64,000 nucleotides of DNA from an uncultured Pelagibacteraceae bacterium (lineage in GTDB: Bacteria; Pseudomonadota; Alphaproteobacteria; Pelagibacterales; Pelagibacteraceae), in the NCBI GenBank assembly GCA_902597865.1, contig CACJZL010000002.1, forward strand, positions 44,841-108,840, given 5' to 3'. The notes under the pieces were generated by a model. It did no database searches. It had not been told where the DNA came from and saw only the letters and a list, made by a program, of their open reading frames with translations. The translations under genes and the position numbers were made by a program. Shown piece after piece: positions 1-7,875 of this stretch. The stretch's first letter is position 1; each line of letters opens with the position of its first letter.

Positions 1-1
1 T

Positions 2-523
2 ACACACGATGACATAACCGCTGAGTCAGTATCAAAAGCTTTTAACATTGAATATGGTTATCATAAGGAGGCCTTTTCAATATTAGAAAAATATTACAAG
101 CCAAGTGAATTTAGTGAAGGTAGAAAAAAAATGGCAATGATGCCTGTAACTGCTGAACTTATATTAAATCCCACAAGCGGTGCACCAGGATTTTATGTTG
201 AAAATGTTTTTTCTCTTCCAGGAGTTCCTTCCATACTGAAGTCAATGCTCGGAGGTTTGGATCACATAATAACCGGTGGAGCGCCAATTTTAAGCCATAC
301 AATAAATCTTAGAACAGTTGAAAGTGAAATTGCGAAATATTTAACTAAAGTTCAAAATAATAATCAAGATGTTGAAATAGGAAGTTATCCATTTTTTCGA
401 GCGGGAAAGCTCGGTGTTTCTATAGTTGTAAGATCTACTGATAAAGCTAAAATAGACACTTGTAATAATGAAATTTTAAAATTTGTTGCAGAACAAAAAA
501 TTCAAATAGTAAACGAGGTATAA
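2..523 (+). CDS. CinA/MoaB-like molybdopterin-binding domain protein (5' truncated by window)
   Basis: The reading frame is open from base 2, so the N-terminus lies outside the window. The first visible residues are THDDIT, which is the end of the GGxGPTHDDIT motif of the MoCF/CinA-type molybdopterin-binding fold. NPxSGAPGF follows around visible residue 55, another hallmark of COG1058 proteins. The protein stops soon after the MoCF-like region, so there is no C-terminal CinA deamidase domain. This is the short stand-alone version common in alphaproteobacteria; its physiological role is unclear. The stop overlaps the next ATG by one base (TAATG), suggesting co-transcription with the downstream GGCT-like gene. 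An internal ATG at 131 is not the real start, because conserved sequence precedes it. Confidence 0.8.
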   Translation, partial: THDDITAESVSKAFNIEYGYHKEAFSILEKYYKPSEFSEGRKKMAMMPVTAELILNPTSGAPGFYVENVFSLPGVPSILKSMLGGLDHIITGGAPILSHTINLRTVESEIAKYLTKVQNNNQDVEIGSYPFFRAGKLGVSIVVRSTDKAKIDTCNNEILKFVAEQKIQIVNEV

Positions 524-924
524 TGTTATACTTTGCTTATGGTAGCAACCTTCATCATGAACAGATGAAAAAAAGATGCTCTGGCTGTAAATATTTGAAA
601 AAATATATTCTTCTAGATTATAGATTAACCTTTAGAAGCGAGTTATCTGTGGCTGATATCGAATATAAAAAGGGATCTAGTGTACAAGGAGCTTTATATG
701 AAATCACAACAAAAGATGAATCTTGTCTGGACAAGTATGAGGATTTTCCTGTTCTTTACAAAAAAATGTTTTTCAAATATCAGGGAAGGGATGTAATGGC
801 ATATTCCATGGAAAAAAAGACTTCTTTCAAATATCCAAGTACGAGATATTTAAATATAATAAAGCAAGGTTATAAGGACTGTGGTTTAGACTCTAAATTT
901 TTGATTGAAGCCTTAAAAGGTTAA
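523..924 (+). CDS. Gamma-glutamylcyclotransferase-fold (GGCT/AIG2-like) protein
   Basis: This 133-residue protein begins with the YGSNL signature at residues 6-10, the glycine-rich substrate loop of the GGCT/AIG2 fold. A conserved acidic residue sits in YEDFP (Glu73), at the position of the catalytic glutamate of gamma-glutamylcyclotransferases. Family members release 5-oxoproline from gamma-glutamyl amines or peptides in the cytoplasm. The true substrate cannot be deduced here. The gene overlaps the CinA-like gene by one base and is followed one base later by azlC, so the four genes look like one transcription unit. Confidence 0.75.
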   Translation: MLYFAYGSNLHHEQMKKRCSGCKYLKKYILLDYRLTFRSELSVADIEYKKGSSVQGALYEITTKDESCLDKYEDFPVLYKKMFFKYQGRDVMAYSMEKKTSFKYPSTRYLNIIKQGYKDCGLDSKFLIEALKG

Positions 925-925
925 A

Positions 926-1612
926 ATGTTATCCAAATTTCAAATCTTTAAGTTAGGTTTTTTTGATTTAGCTCCTCATTTACTTTCAGTAATACCCTTC
1001 GGAATAATATTTGGTGCAATCGGTATTGAACTTGGTTTTGATCCAATCATGACTTATGCCACATCATTAATAATATTTGGAGGAGCCTCACAAATAGTTT
1101 TTTTACAATTATTATCTGGTGGAGCATCATCTCTAATTGCTATTACCTCAGTTGGTATTATAAATTCAAGACATTTACTTTATGGAGCTGTTTTATCTGA
1201 ACATTTAAATAAATTATCACTAATAAAAAAACTTTTTATTTCTTACTTTATAGTTGATCAAGGCTTTGCAGTTTCAAATAAATATTTTAAAAAAAATAGA
1301 GACCAAAATTTTAAACATTATCACTTAATGGGTTCTGGAATAACACTTTGGTTTTGTTGGCAAGCTTCTACAATTTTAGGGATATTTCTTGGATCGATTG
1401 TGCCTGAAGAACTAGGATTAGAATTCGCAATTCCCTTAACCTTTATAGCAATTGTAATAAATGAGTTAAGAAAGTTAGATCATTTAATTGTAATGGTTGT
1501 TTCAGGTTTGGCGGCGACTATTTTTTATAATGCTCCTTTTAAATCTTATATAATAATTTCACCACTAATTGGTTTAATGACATCATACATATTATTAAAA
1601 TTGAAAAAATGA
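926..1612 (+). CDS. azlC: AzlC-family branched-chain amino acid exporter, large subunit
   Basis: A 228-residue, strongly hydrophobic membrane protein with about five to six predicted transmembrane segments. It matches the AzlC (YgaZ) family: an early PFGIIFGAIG stretch, a SLIIFGGASQ stretch around residue 50 and NSRHLLYGA near residue 80. AzlC works with the small AzlD (YgaH) subunit, encoded immediately downstream with a 4-bp ATGA overlap. The pair exports branched-chain or related amino acids across the inner membrane. The substrate is inferred from the family only. The start is the ATG one base after the upstream stop. Confidence 0.85.
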   Translation: MLSKFQIFKLGFFDLAPHLLSVIPFGIIFGAIGIELGFDPIMTYATSLIIFGGASQIVFLQLLSGGASSLIAITSVGIINSRHLLYGAVLSEHLNKLSLIKKLFISYFIVDQGFAVSNKYFKKNRDQNFKHYHLMGSGITLWFCWQASTILGIFLGSIVPEELGLEFAIPLTFIAIVINELRKLDHLIVMVVSGLAATIFYNAPFKSYIIISPLIGLMTSYILLKLKK

Positions 1613-1920
1613 CTTGGACTTCAATATTTATTGCGGGACTAATTACTTATTTAACCAGAATGGGAATGATTGTTTTATTAGATAAAGATGTTTTCAATGA
1701 AAATTTTAGAAAAATTTTAAACTACGTGCCATCAGTTGTGTTTCCCTCTATAATTTTTCCTGGTATACTTTTAGACGATTACGGAACTTTTGTAGATATT
1801 ACAGATCCTAAAATTTACGGTGCTCTTACAGCAATTTTTATTGGGTATTTTTCAAAAAATGTAATTTTTACAATTTTGTCAGGATTAGCGTCTTACTGGT
1901 TTTTAATATTTATAATATAA
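1609..1920 (+). CDS. azlD: AzlD-family branched-chain amino acid exporter, small subunit
   Basis: A 103-residue hydrophobic protein with three to four membrane spans. ITYLTRMGM near residue 14 and a YVPSVVFPSIIFPG-type stretch in the middle are typical of AzlD/YgaH. Its ATG lies within the azlC stop (ATGA overlap), consistent with translational coupling of the two transporter subunits. Its 3' end faces the minus-strand hisF-like gene with only 18 bp between stops, leaving little room for a classical terminator. Confidence 0.8.
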   Translation: MTWTSIFIAGLITYLTRMGMIVLLDKDVFNENFRKILNYVPSVVFPSIIFPGILLDDYGTFVDITDPKIYGALTAIFIGYFSKNVIFTILSGLASYWFLIFII

Positions 1921-1938
1921 TTTTATTAACTTAAAATA

Positions 1939-2694
1939 TTAAATTCTTATTGGAATTTTTTTGTTATTTAAATATCTCTTTAAGTTCAAAGGGGTAATAT
2001 GAGTAAAATGATACATGCTCGCAGCACAAACTGCAGATACATCAGTTCTTTCGATTAAGTCATATGCATGTATCTCTTCACCACATCCTCCAGAAGCAAT
2101 AATCGGCAAACTAGATAATTTACAAGCTTTTTTAATTGTTTCAATATCATAACCTTCCATAACACCATCCCTATCTATACATGTCAGTAGTATTTCTCCA
2201 GCTCCTGCATCCTCCAAATCTTTTAAATAATTCTCTAATTTTAATTGAGTTTTTTTATTTCCTGAGTTTGAGTATATTACAGGAATACCATTCTCAATTT
2301 TATAATCTATTGATATTACTATACATTGAGATCCAAACACTTTTGAAGCTTTATTGACAAATTCAATATCTTTAACTGCCATTGAATTAATGCTTACTTT
2401 ATCTGCTCCTGTTTTTATTATTTTAGCAATGTCATCAATCGTGTTTATACCTCCCCCAAATGTTAAAGGCATAAAACATTCATTGGCAACCTCATTGACT
2501 AAATCTAAATCAATTTTTTTATTGTTATTTGTAGCAAAAACATCCAATAGAATTAATTCATCAACTTCACGTATATTATAAATTTTTACTGCTTGCATTA
2601 TACTTCCAACAGTTCTCCAACTGTGAAATTTTACACCTTTGACTAATTTGAAATTATTATAAAGTAGAGTTGGTATAATTCTTTTTTTTAACAT
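1939..2694 (-). CDS. hisF: HisF-like synthase subunit of sugar amidotransfer system (HisF2 type)
   Basis: A 251-residue (beta/alpha)8 barrel aligning end to end with imidazole glycerol phosphate synthase HisF: RIIP at 5-8, GGGI near 80-83 and ASGG near residue 200. The second catalytic acid of HisF, Asp130, is present (SID). The first, Asp11, is replaced by Leu11 (RIIPTLL instead of RIIPCLD). Together with its place beside hisH and a WbpG gene, and away from other his genes, this points to the HisF2 paralog used to channel ammonia to WbpG in acetamidino-sugar synthesis rather than to histidine biosynthesis. Its start abuts the hisH stop, so the two are probably co-translated. Confidence 0.85.
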   Translation of the reverse strand: MLKKRIIPTLLYNNFKLVKGVKFHSWRTVGSIMQAVKIYNIREVDELILLDVFATNNNKKIDLDLVNEVANECFMPLTFGGGINTIDDIAKIIKTGADKVSINSMAVKDIEFVNKASKVFGSQCIVISIDYKIENGIPVIYSNSGNKKTQLKLENYLKDLEDAGAGEILLTCIDRDGVMEGYDIETIKKACKLSSLPIIASGGCGEEIHAYDLIERTDVSAVCAASMYHFTHITPLNLKRYLNNKKIPIRI

Positions 2695-3329
2695 TAAAAA
2701 TTAACAAAATTTTTTAAAAGTTTTATTCCATTTTTTAAACTTTTTTCCGGATGAAATTGAACACCAAAAATATTATTCTTTATTACTGAAGAACAAAAAT
2801 TTGTTCCATAGTTCGTTTTAGATAAAATATTATCCACATTTTTACACGAAAAGTGATATCCATGAGTAAAATAAAAATCAACATCATTATTAATGCCAGA
2901 GAATAAAGCACTTTTACTCAAAAAATTTACACTATTCCAACCAACGTGAGGTAACTTAAAATTTTTTTCAATATCGAATTTAATTACTTCACCTTCTATT
3001 AAATCTAATCCATTTGTTACTTTATTATTTTCATACCCTTTTGTTGAAAATAATTGCATTCCCAAACATATTCCTAAAACTGGAATTTTTTTAATGTTTA
3101 TTATATTTTTTAAACTTTCAGCTAAATCATTAGAATTTAGTTTTTTCATACCGTTCTCATATGTTCCAACTCCTGGTAAAATTATATGACTTGCTTGTGC
3201 TAGATCTTTAACTTTGTCTGAAATAAAAACGTTCTTTTCAAAACTTTTTATAGCTCTAAAAACTGAACCAACATTACTTATATTTAAATCAATAATAATA
3301 ATTTTTTTATTATTTTTTGATGTTGTCAT
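2694..3329 (-). CDS. hisH: HisH-like glutamine amidotransferase subunit (HisH2 type)
   Basis: A class I glutamine amidotransferase of 211 residues. The nucleophile is Cys88 in GICLGMQLF, and the other triad members are His193 and Glu195 in QFHPE. A GVGTYENGM oxyanion-type segment lies at 54-61. I chose the ATG at 3329 because homology to HisH begins directly after it (IIIIDL); a longer frame runs upstream but lies inside the wbpG coding region. The real start overlaps the wbpG end by 20 bp. The predicted job is glutamine hydrolysis, delivering ammonia through the HisF barrel to the WbpG active site. The complete triad indicates an active glutaminase. Confidence 0.87.
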   Translation of the reverse strand: MTTSKNNKKIIIIDLNISNVGSVFRAIKSFEKNVFISDKVKDLAQASHIILPGVGTYENGMKKLNSNDLAESLKNIINIKKIPVLGICLGMQLFSTKGYENNKVTNGLDLIEGEVIKFDIEKNFKLPHVGWNSVNFLSKSALFSGINNDVDFYFTHGYHFSCKNVDNILSKTNYGTNFCSSVIKNNIFGVQFHPEKSLKNGIKLLKNFVNF

Positions 3330-4500
3330 AATTATTTTTAAAAATACAACCGCTGTTATCTCTTTTAAGCGATCCATCAGAATTTTTTTGAAAAATCTTT
3401 TTATTTGTAAATTTATCACATACATCAGTAAATTCGTCCACTGTCATATCAATCTTATTCAAGATATCTTCAAGTGATTTGCCTAGATAATCCGATGGAA
3501 ATTTCCCCCCAACTTCTTTAGTTAATTTAATGCCTTCATCCCTGGTCATTCTTTTTCTTCTAATTGCTAAACTTCCCCAATCACTTACTCTGTCATAACC
3601 ATACTTTAAGTATTTGAAATAATCGTGAATTCTCTTCTGATAATTATCTAAATTTTCATAGGGAACAATATTGCCTTCCACATTTTTATGGTATTCTTTA
3701 AAACCATTATTTTTTGCAACGATATAATTTGAGTGACCATCCCAAGGTATATGATAACCTAAAAATATTCCTAAAGTTCCATTTTTTTTTATCTCCTTAC
3801 TATCAGGATATGTATAGGGCATCATGTCAATTTCTTTCAATCCTTCGCCCTGAAGGTCGTACAGTATGTCAGACGCTCTAAGACCTAAAGTTCCACCAAA
3901 TTCTTCCATCCATCTATGATCGTGTCTCTGAACATCGTTTAGAACATCAGAATTTCTTGCAGGTCCTCCGTTTTCATTTTCAGGATTTTCTCCCCAAACA
4001 ATTACAGGGATTTTATGTTTAATTGAGTGTCTTGCTACATTACACCAAATAGAAACTGCCTCTGGCCACGAAATATCTCCAACAAGATTTAAACAATATT
4101 TATTTAATCTGTTTCTTACAATTGGATTAGTTGTTATTTCAATGTAATCAACACCAAGATTTTTAATGTTTTCAATATTTTTTCTACCAATCTCTGTTAC
4201 ATCACAAGGCGTAACAGTTATACAAAGTGGATTAAAACCTAGATTCTTTATTTGAATTACTTGATAAGTACTATCTTTTCCACCACTACAAGGAATTATA
4301 CAATCGTAGTTACTACCATCTTTAGGTCTATTTTTATCAATTATTTCTATAAGTGCAGACTTTCTTTTATCCCAATCGGTTTTTTCTCTGTTCTGAAAAT
4401 TTCTACACCCCGAACATATACCATCTGCATCTATAAAAGTATTTGGCCTTGTTTCAGGTATAAGACAGAGTTCACAATACTTTAAGAATTCTTTATTCAT
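3310..4500 (-). CDS. wbpG: WbpG-family N-acetyl sugar amidotransferase
   Basis: A 396-residue ATP-dependent amidotransferase of the PP-loop superfamily. The P-loop-like SGGKDS is at residues 72-77. Four cysteines at about 9, 12, 29 and 32 (two CxxC pairs) form a probable zinc knuckle at the N-terminus, as in WbpG/PseA proteins. WbpG uses ammonia from HisH/HisF to turn an N-acetyl group on a nucleotide sugar into an acetamidino group for O-antigen or nonulosonic acid synthesis. The ATG at 4500 was preferred over one seven codons upstream because conserved residues start immediately after it. It is the first gene of the minus-strand wbpG-hisH-hisF operon and is divergent from the LIC12162-family gene. 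Confidence 0.88.
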   Translation of the reverse strand: MNKEFLKYCELCLIPETRPNTFIDADGICSGCRNFQNREKTDWDKRKSALIEIIDKNRPKDGSNYDCIIPCSGGKDSTYQVIQIKNLGFNPLCITVTPCDVTEIGRKNIENIKNLGVDYIEITTNPIVRNRLNKYCLNLVGDISWPEAVSIWCNVARHSIKHKIPVIVWGENPENENGGPARNSDVLNDVQRHDHRWMEEFGGTLGLRASDILYDLQGEGLKEIDMMPYTYPDSKEIKKNGTLGIFLGYHIPWDGHSNYIVAKNNGFKEYHKNVEGNIVPYENLDNYQKRIHDYFKYLKYGYDRVSDWGSLAIRRKRMTRDEGIKLTKEVGGKFPSDYLGKSLEDILNKIDMTVDEFTDVCDKFTNKKIFQKNSDGSLKRDNSGCIFKNNYDNIKK

Positions 4501-4523
4501 AATAAAAAAAAGATATAACATTT

Positions 4524-4560
4524 AAATAGTTTTATACACCTAAAAATTGTATAACTATTT
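4524..4560. promoter_or_regulatory. Imperfect inverted repeat in divergent wbpG / LIC12162 intergenic region
   Basis: The left arm AAATAGTTTTATAC and the right arm GTATAACTATTT are complementary over 12 bp, with a two-T bulge in the left arm and an 11-nt loop. It lies in the 81-bp region from which both the wbpG operon and the LIC12162-family gene are read. It could be a dyad operator or an AT-rich hairpin. Its position between divergent starts argues against a terminator. Confidence 0.4.
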
Positions 4561-4581
4561 TAGTTTTTAATCTTAAAACCT

Positions 4582-6372
4582 ATGAAAAAAATTAAAGAAA
4601 AAAAAAATCTTGTAACAACTAATATTGAAGAAACATGGTTTGATGATGAAAAAATGTTTTTTTTAGGACCTTGGTGTAAAGATTTTAAAAATGAGGGAAA
4701 AATTTCAAAAATTGATCACTTTTTTCACAAACATCATTGGCAAAACAATAATGAAAAACTTTCAAAAGATTTAATCTATATTAAAGATTTAACAAATAGA
4801 TTAATTTATTATTTAAAAAATGATTTAAAAATAAATCAAAATCTAAAATTAAAAGAAGAATTCTGGAAAATCTCAACTGAATATTGGTTAATGAGCTTTA
4901 TAACAATAGCTTACGACAAATGGGAAACATTAAAATCATTTTTAAATAAAGATGAACAATATGTTACTAAAATTGTAGATTACAACAAGAATGATTTAAT
5001 ACCCTCTGGGTTAGAAAATTACTATAGATTAAGGCATTCAGATATTTTTCATCATTATATGTTTTCAGAAATTCTTAAATATTTCAAGGATAAGAAAAAC
5101 TATTCAATAGAAATTTTAAAAGTTAATCATAATTATTTTGATCAGATAAACCAGGAACATTTTAGCAAATTTAATCTTTTTTTGCATAAAATAAAAATAA
5201 ATTTAATAAGTTTCTTTAACATTTTTTACAGATTTTTATATGTAAATAATAAATATTGTATATTTGATAGGTATCAAAATAATTCAGAAAATCTTAAATT
5301 AAACTTATCTTTAAATCAGTTTCCAGTTTTATATTTGTATAAGGATTTAGGAAAAAGAAAAAATTTTACCAGAGAGAGTGGTAAATTATTTACAAAAGAT
5401 TTTGAGTATAAAAATGATTTTGAAAGTTTTTTAAATAGTTTTCTCTCTCAAAATATACCTTTTTCTTTTGTTGAAGAACTAAAAAATTATATTGCAAAAA
5501 TCGAAAAATCATATCTCCCAAAAAACCCGAATACAATCTTTGTAACTAATATTGTTACAAATACATTTTTAAGTATTTATTGTGGGCTTAAAAAAAGCAA
5601 ATCCTCAAAAATATTATTCGCCCAGCATGGAGGTTCGTATGGACAACATTTAATGGTTCCACAAGAATATTTTGAAAGAAAAGTATCAGATAAATTTTTG
5701 ACTTGGGGTTGGGATTGTACTTACAAAAAAGTTTATCGATTTAGTTATGTTAAACGATATAGTGATAAGATAATAAATTATCAAAATAACAATAAACTTT
5801 TACTAATTAACAGAGTTCAAAAAAAATATATTACAGATATTGACCCATACAGTAGTTCAATTGATAAAAGCGAATATTTTCTTGGACACAAAAATTTTTT
5901 GAATACATTAGATGAGAATTTAAAAAAAAAAGTAGTTATAAGATATAAAGCTGCTGATTATATGAGGCAAAAAATATATGATAAAAAAAATTTTCCAAAT
6001 TTAAAGATTGATGAGGGAGAAACTGATATTTATGAACTTTTTAAAACCTCAAGAGTCGTAGTATCCCAAGCTTTACAAACAACGTACTTAGAAAGTTTAA
6101 GTCTTAACATACCAACAATTGTATTCACAAATCATAAATCTGAATTATTTAGAGATGACTTTTTACCTTACTTAAAGATATTAAAGGATAACAACATATT
6201 TTTTAACGATCCTATTGATGCAGCAAATCATTTAAACAAGAATTGGATAGATATAGACAATTGGTGGAAAGATAGAAAAACTCAAGAAATAGTATCAGAT
6301 TTTTCTGATAGATATATTTTTAGAAACAAAAAAAAACTTCAAGATTTAAAAAATATTTTATTACAAAAATGA
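4582..6372 (+). CDS. LIC12162-family surface carbohydrate transferase
   Basis: A 596-residue protein whose N-terminus (LVTTNIEETW, then FLGPWC, then YDKWETL near residue 115) matches the LIC12162 family of putative transferases (TIGR04331), found in O-antigen and surface polysaccharide loci. The C-terminal half has glycosyltransferase-B-like features: an AQHGGSYG segment around residue 350 and a late TYLESLSLNIPTIVF segment around 505-520, resembling a sugar-nucleotide binding region. Cytoplasmic location is likely, as no signal or membrane spans are evident. Base composition is extremely AT-rich even for this window, as for many glycan-island genes. Specific donor and acceptor are unknown. 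It is divergent from wbpG and overlaps the next gene by 4 bp. Confidence 0.75.
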   Translation: MKKIKEKKNLVTTNIEETWFDDEKMFFLGPWCKDFKNEGKISKIDHFFHKHHWQNNNEKLSKDLIYIKDLTNRLIYYLKNDLKINQNLKLKEEFWKISTEYWLMSFITIAYDKWETLKSFLNKDEQYVTKIVDYNKNDLIPSGLENYYRLRHSDIFHHYMFSEILKYFKDKKNYSIEILKVNHNYFDQINQEHFSKFNLFLHKIKINLISFFNIFYRFLYVNNKYCIFDRYQNNSENLKLNLSLNQFPVLYLYKDLGKRKNFTRESGKLFTKDFEYKNDFESFLNSFLSQNIPFSFVEELKNYIAKIEKSYLPKNPNTIFVTNIVTNTFLSIYCGLKKSKSSKILFAQHGGSYGQHLMVPQEYFERKVSDKFLTWGWDCTYKKVYRFSYVKRYSDKIINYQNNNKLLLINRVQKKYITDIDPYSSSIDKSEYFLGHKNFLNTLDENLKKKVVIRYKAADYMRQKIYDKKNFPNLKIDEGETDIYELFKTSRVVVSQALQTTYLESLSLNIPTIVFTNHKSELFRDDFLPYLKILKDNNIFFNDPIDAANHLNKNWIDIDNWWKDRKTQEIVSDFSDRYIFRNKKKLQDLKNILLQK

Positions 6373-6881
6373 TTTATCAATTGATTTCTAAAGAAACTTC
6401 TAAACTTACCAAAAAAGAAATTTTGAAAATATGTTATTTAAAAAATATTCATTGGAAGTATGGTATTAAAAATCAGTTAGATTGGTTTAAAAATAATATA
6501 AGGAATAGTGACATTCATAATCTTTTATTTATTGATAAAAAACTTATAGGTTATACTGCGCTTAAAAAAAGAGTTTTTTACTCTAAACAAAAAAAAAAAA
6601 ATTATTTATTATTTGATACTTTAATTATTCATAAAAAATTTAGAAAAAAAAAACTCTCTGATTTATTAATGTATTTTAATAACGAGATAATCAGGAGGAA
6701 CAATAGATTGGCCTTCTTAATATGCAAATCAAGCCAAGTAAATTACTATTTAAAATATAATTGGAAAAAATTGCATAATAAAACTTTCAAGGTTTATGAT
6801 CACAAGTTTGAAAAAAAAGGGATGATTTTTAATTTAAGAAAATTAAAGTATAAATTTTTTACTTTTCTTATTAACAAATGA
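6369..6881 (+). CDS. GNAT-like acetyltransferase
   Basis: A 170-residue protein with the layout of a GNAT fold: a strand with a self-description loop (FIDKKLIGYTAL, around residues 53-64), a central strand (LLFDTLIIHKKFRKKKLSDLL, about 82-102) resembling motif A, and a C-terminal strand region with SSQVNYYLKYNW (about 119-130) typical of motif B. The usual Q/RxxGxG/A acetyl-CoA loop is degenerate (RKKKLS), so the assignment is tentative. It starts inside the stop of the LIC12162-family gene (ATGA), implying joint function, perhaps acylation of an amino sugar. Alternatively it is a diverged, non-catalytic GNAT. Confidence 0.55.
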   Translation: MIYQLISKETSKLTKKEILKICYLKNIHWKYGIKNQLDWFKNNIRNSDIHNLLFIDKKLIGYTALKKRVFYSKQKKKNYLLFDTLIIHKKFRKKKLSDLLMYFNNEIIRRNNRLAFLICKSSQVNYYLKYNWKKLHNKTFKVYDHKFEKKGMIFNLRKLKYKFFTFLINK

Positions 6882-6909
6882 TATTATAACTAGCATGAAA
6901 AAAACTCAT

Positions 6910-6995
6910 GCCCTCGTGGTGAAATTGGTAGACACAAAGGACTTAAAATCCTTGCCCTTTTGGGAGTGCCAGTTCGAGTCTGGCCGAGGGCACCA
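6910..6995 (+). tRNA. tRNA-Leu(TAA)
   Basis: The acceptor stem GCCCTCG (6910-6916) pairs with CGAGGGC (6985-6991), followed by discriminator A and an encoded CCA at 6993-6995. The anticodon loop reads CTTAAAA within the acttaaaatcc region, giving anticodon TAA. A long variable arm (ttgcccttttgggag) is typical of leucine tRNA, and the TTCGAGT T-loop is intact. The nadK start codon lies only five bases after the CCA. Confidence 0.95.
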
Positions 6996-7000
6996 CTAAA

Positions 7001-7771
7001 ATGAAAAACATACAAATTATTTCAGATAAGAATTTAAAATCACTAAAAATAAAGAGATCTTTATCTAACATACTTAAAAAATTTAACACAAAAAAAACAA
7101 ATGTAGTAATAGTGATTGGGGGAGATGGTTTTATGCTTCAAACATTAAAAAAAAATAAAAAATCAAAAAAAATTTTTTATGGTGTCAATTCAGGTAACTA
7201 CGGTTTTTTAATGAACAAGTTTTCATCAAAAAAATTTTTGAAAAATTTTACTAAATCAAAAATAGTTTCTATTTCACCATTAGAAATGTTTGTTAAAAAT
7301 AAAAAAAATATTTCAAAAAAATACCTGGCAATAAACGAAGTATCTATTTTGAGACAAAGCAGACAAGCAGCTTCTTTATCAATCAATCATGGGTCAAAAC
7401 AAATTATTAAAGAATTAGTTTCAGACGGTGTGCTAGTTTCTACCCCAGCAGGTAGCACTGCATATAATTTATCTGTTCATGGTCCAATACTTAATTTGAA
7501 TTCTAAAAAATTATCAATTTCACCAATTAGTCCCTTTAGACCAAGACGGTGGAAAGGTAAAATAGTTAGCGATAGATCAAAAATATTTATAAGAAATTTA
7601 AATCCAAAAAAAAGACCAATAAGTGCAGTTGCTGATAACGTAGAGGTAAGAAATGCAAAAAATATTATCATTAAAACTAATCAAAAAATAAAATTTAATC
7701 TTTTGTATGATCAAAACAGAAGTCTTCAAAAGAAAATCAAATTAGAACAATTGAGAAAAGAAACATCTTGA
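7001..7771 (+). CDS. nadK: NAD kinase
   Basis: A 256-residue ATP-NAD kinase that makes NADP+ from NAD+ in the cytoplasm. The GGDG nucleotide-binding motif lies at residues 40-43, the conserved NE pair at 112-113, and TPAGSTAYN at 148-156. All are diagnostic for the NadK/PpnK family, and the length matches the short alphaproteobacterial form. The gene is squeezed between two tRNA genes. Its ATG is 5 nt downstream of the tRNA-Leu CCA, and its TGA directly abuts the 3' end of the antisense tRNA-Thr. Its mRNA is therefore probably generated by tRNA processing and nearly leaderless. Confidence 0.93.
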   Translation: MKNIQIISDKNLKSLKIKRSLSNILKKFNTKKTNVVIVIGGDGFMLQTLKKNKKSKKIFYGVNSGNYGFLMNKFSSKKFLKNFTKSKIVSISPLEMFVKNKKNISKKYLAINEVSILRQSRQAASLSINHGSKQIIKELVSDGVLVSTPAGSTAYNLSVHGPILNLNSKKLSISPISPFRPRRWKGKIVSDRSKIFIRNLNPKKRPISAVADNVEVRNAKNIIIKTNQKIKFNLLYDQNRSLQKKIKLEQLRKETS

Positions 7772-7847
7772 TGGTGCCCCCGCACGGACTCGAACCGCGG
7801 ACCTATTGATTACAAATCAATTGCTCTACCAGCTGAGCTACAAGGGC
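7772..7847 (-). tRNA. tRNA-Thr(TGT)
   Basis: Read on the minus strand, the acceptor GCCCTTG pairs with CGGGGGC with two G-U wobbles. The D-arm is GCTCAGCTGGTAGAGC and the anticodon loop centre TTTGTAA gives anticodon TGT. The T-arm is CGCGG-TTCGAGT-CCGTG, and discriminator A plus encoded CCA finish at 7772. The gene faces nadK tail to tail with no gap and is encoded on the same strand as the downstream RlmB-type gene. Confidence 0.94.
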
Positions 7848-7875
7848 GCTCACTTTTTTTATAAGAATTCTATTA

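Noticed and set aside
1939..3329. HisF/HisH as part of histidine biosynthesis
   Set aside because: No other his genes are nearby, they are coupled to wbpG, and HisF lacks Asp11.
6910..6995. tRNA-Leu as integration site of the glycan island
   Set aside because: The island lies on the 5' side of the tRNA, no integrase is present, and I saw no repeated tRNA 3' end on the far side.
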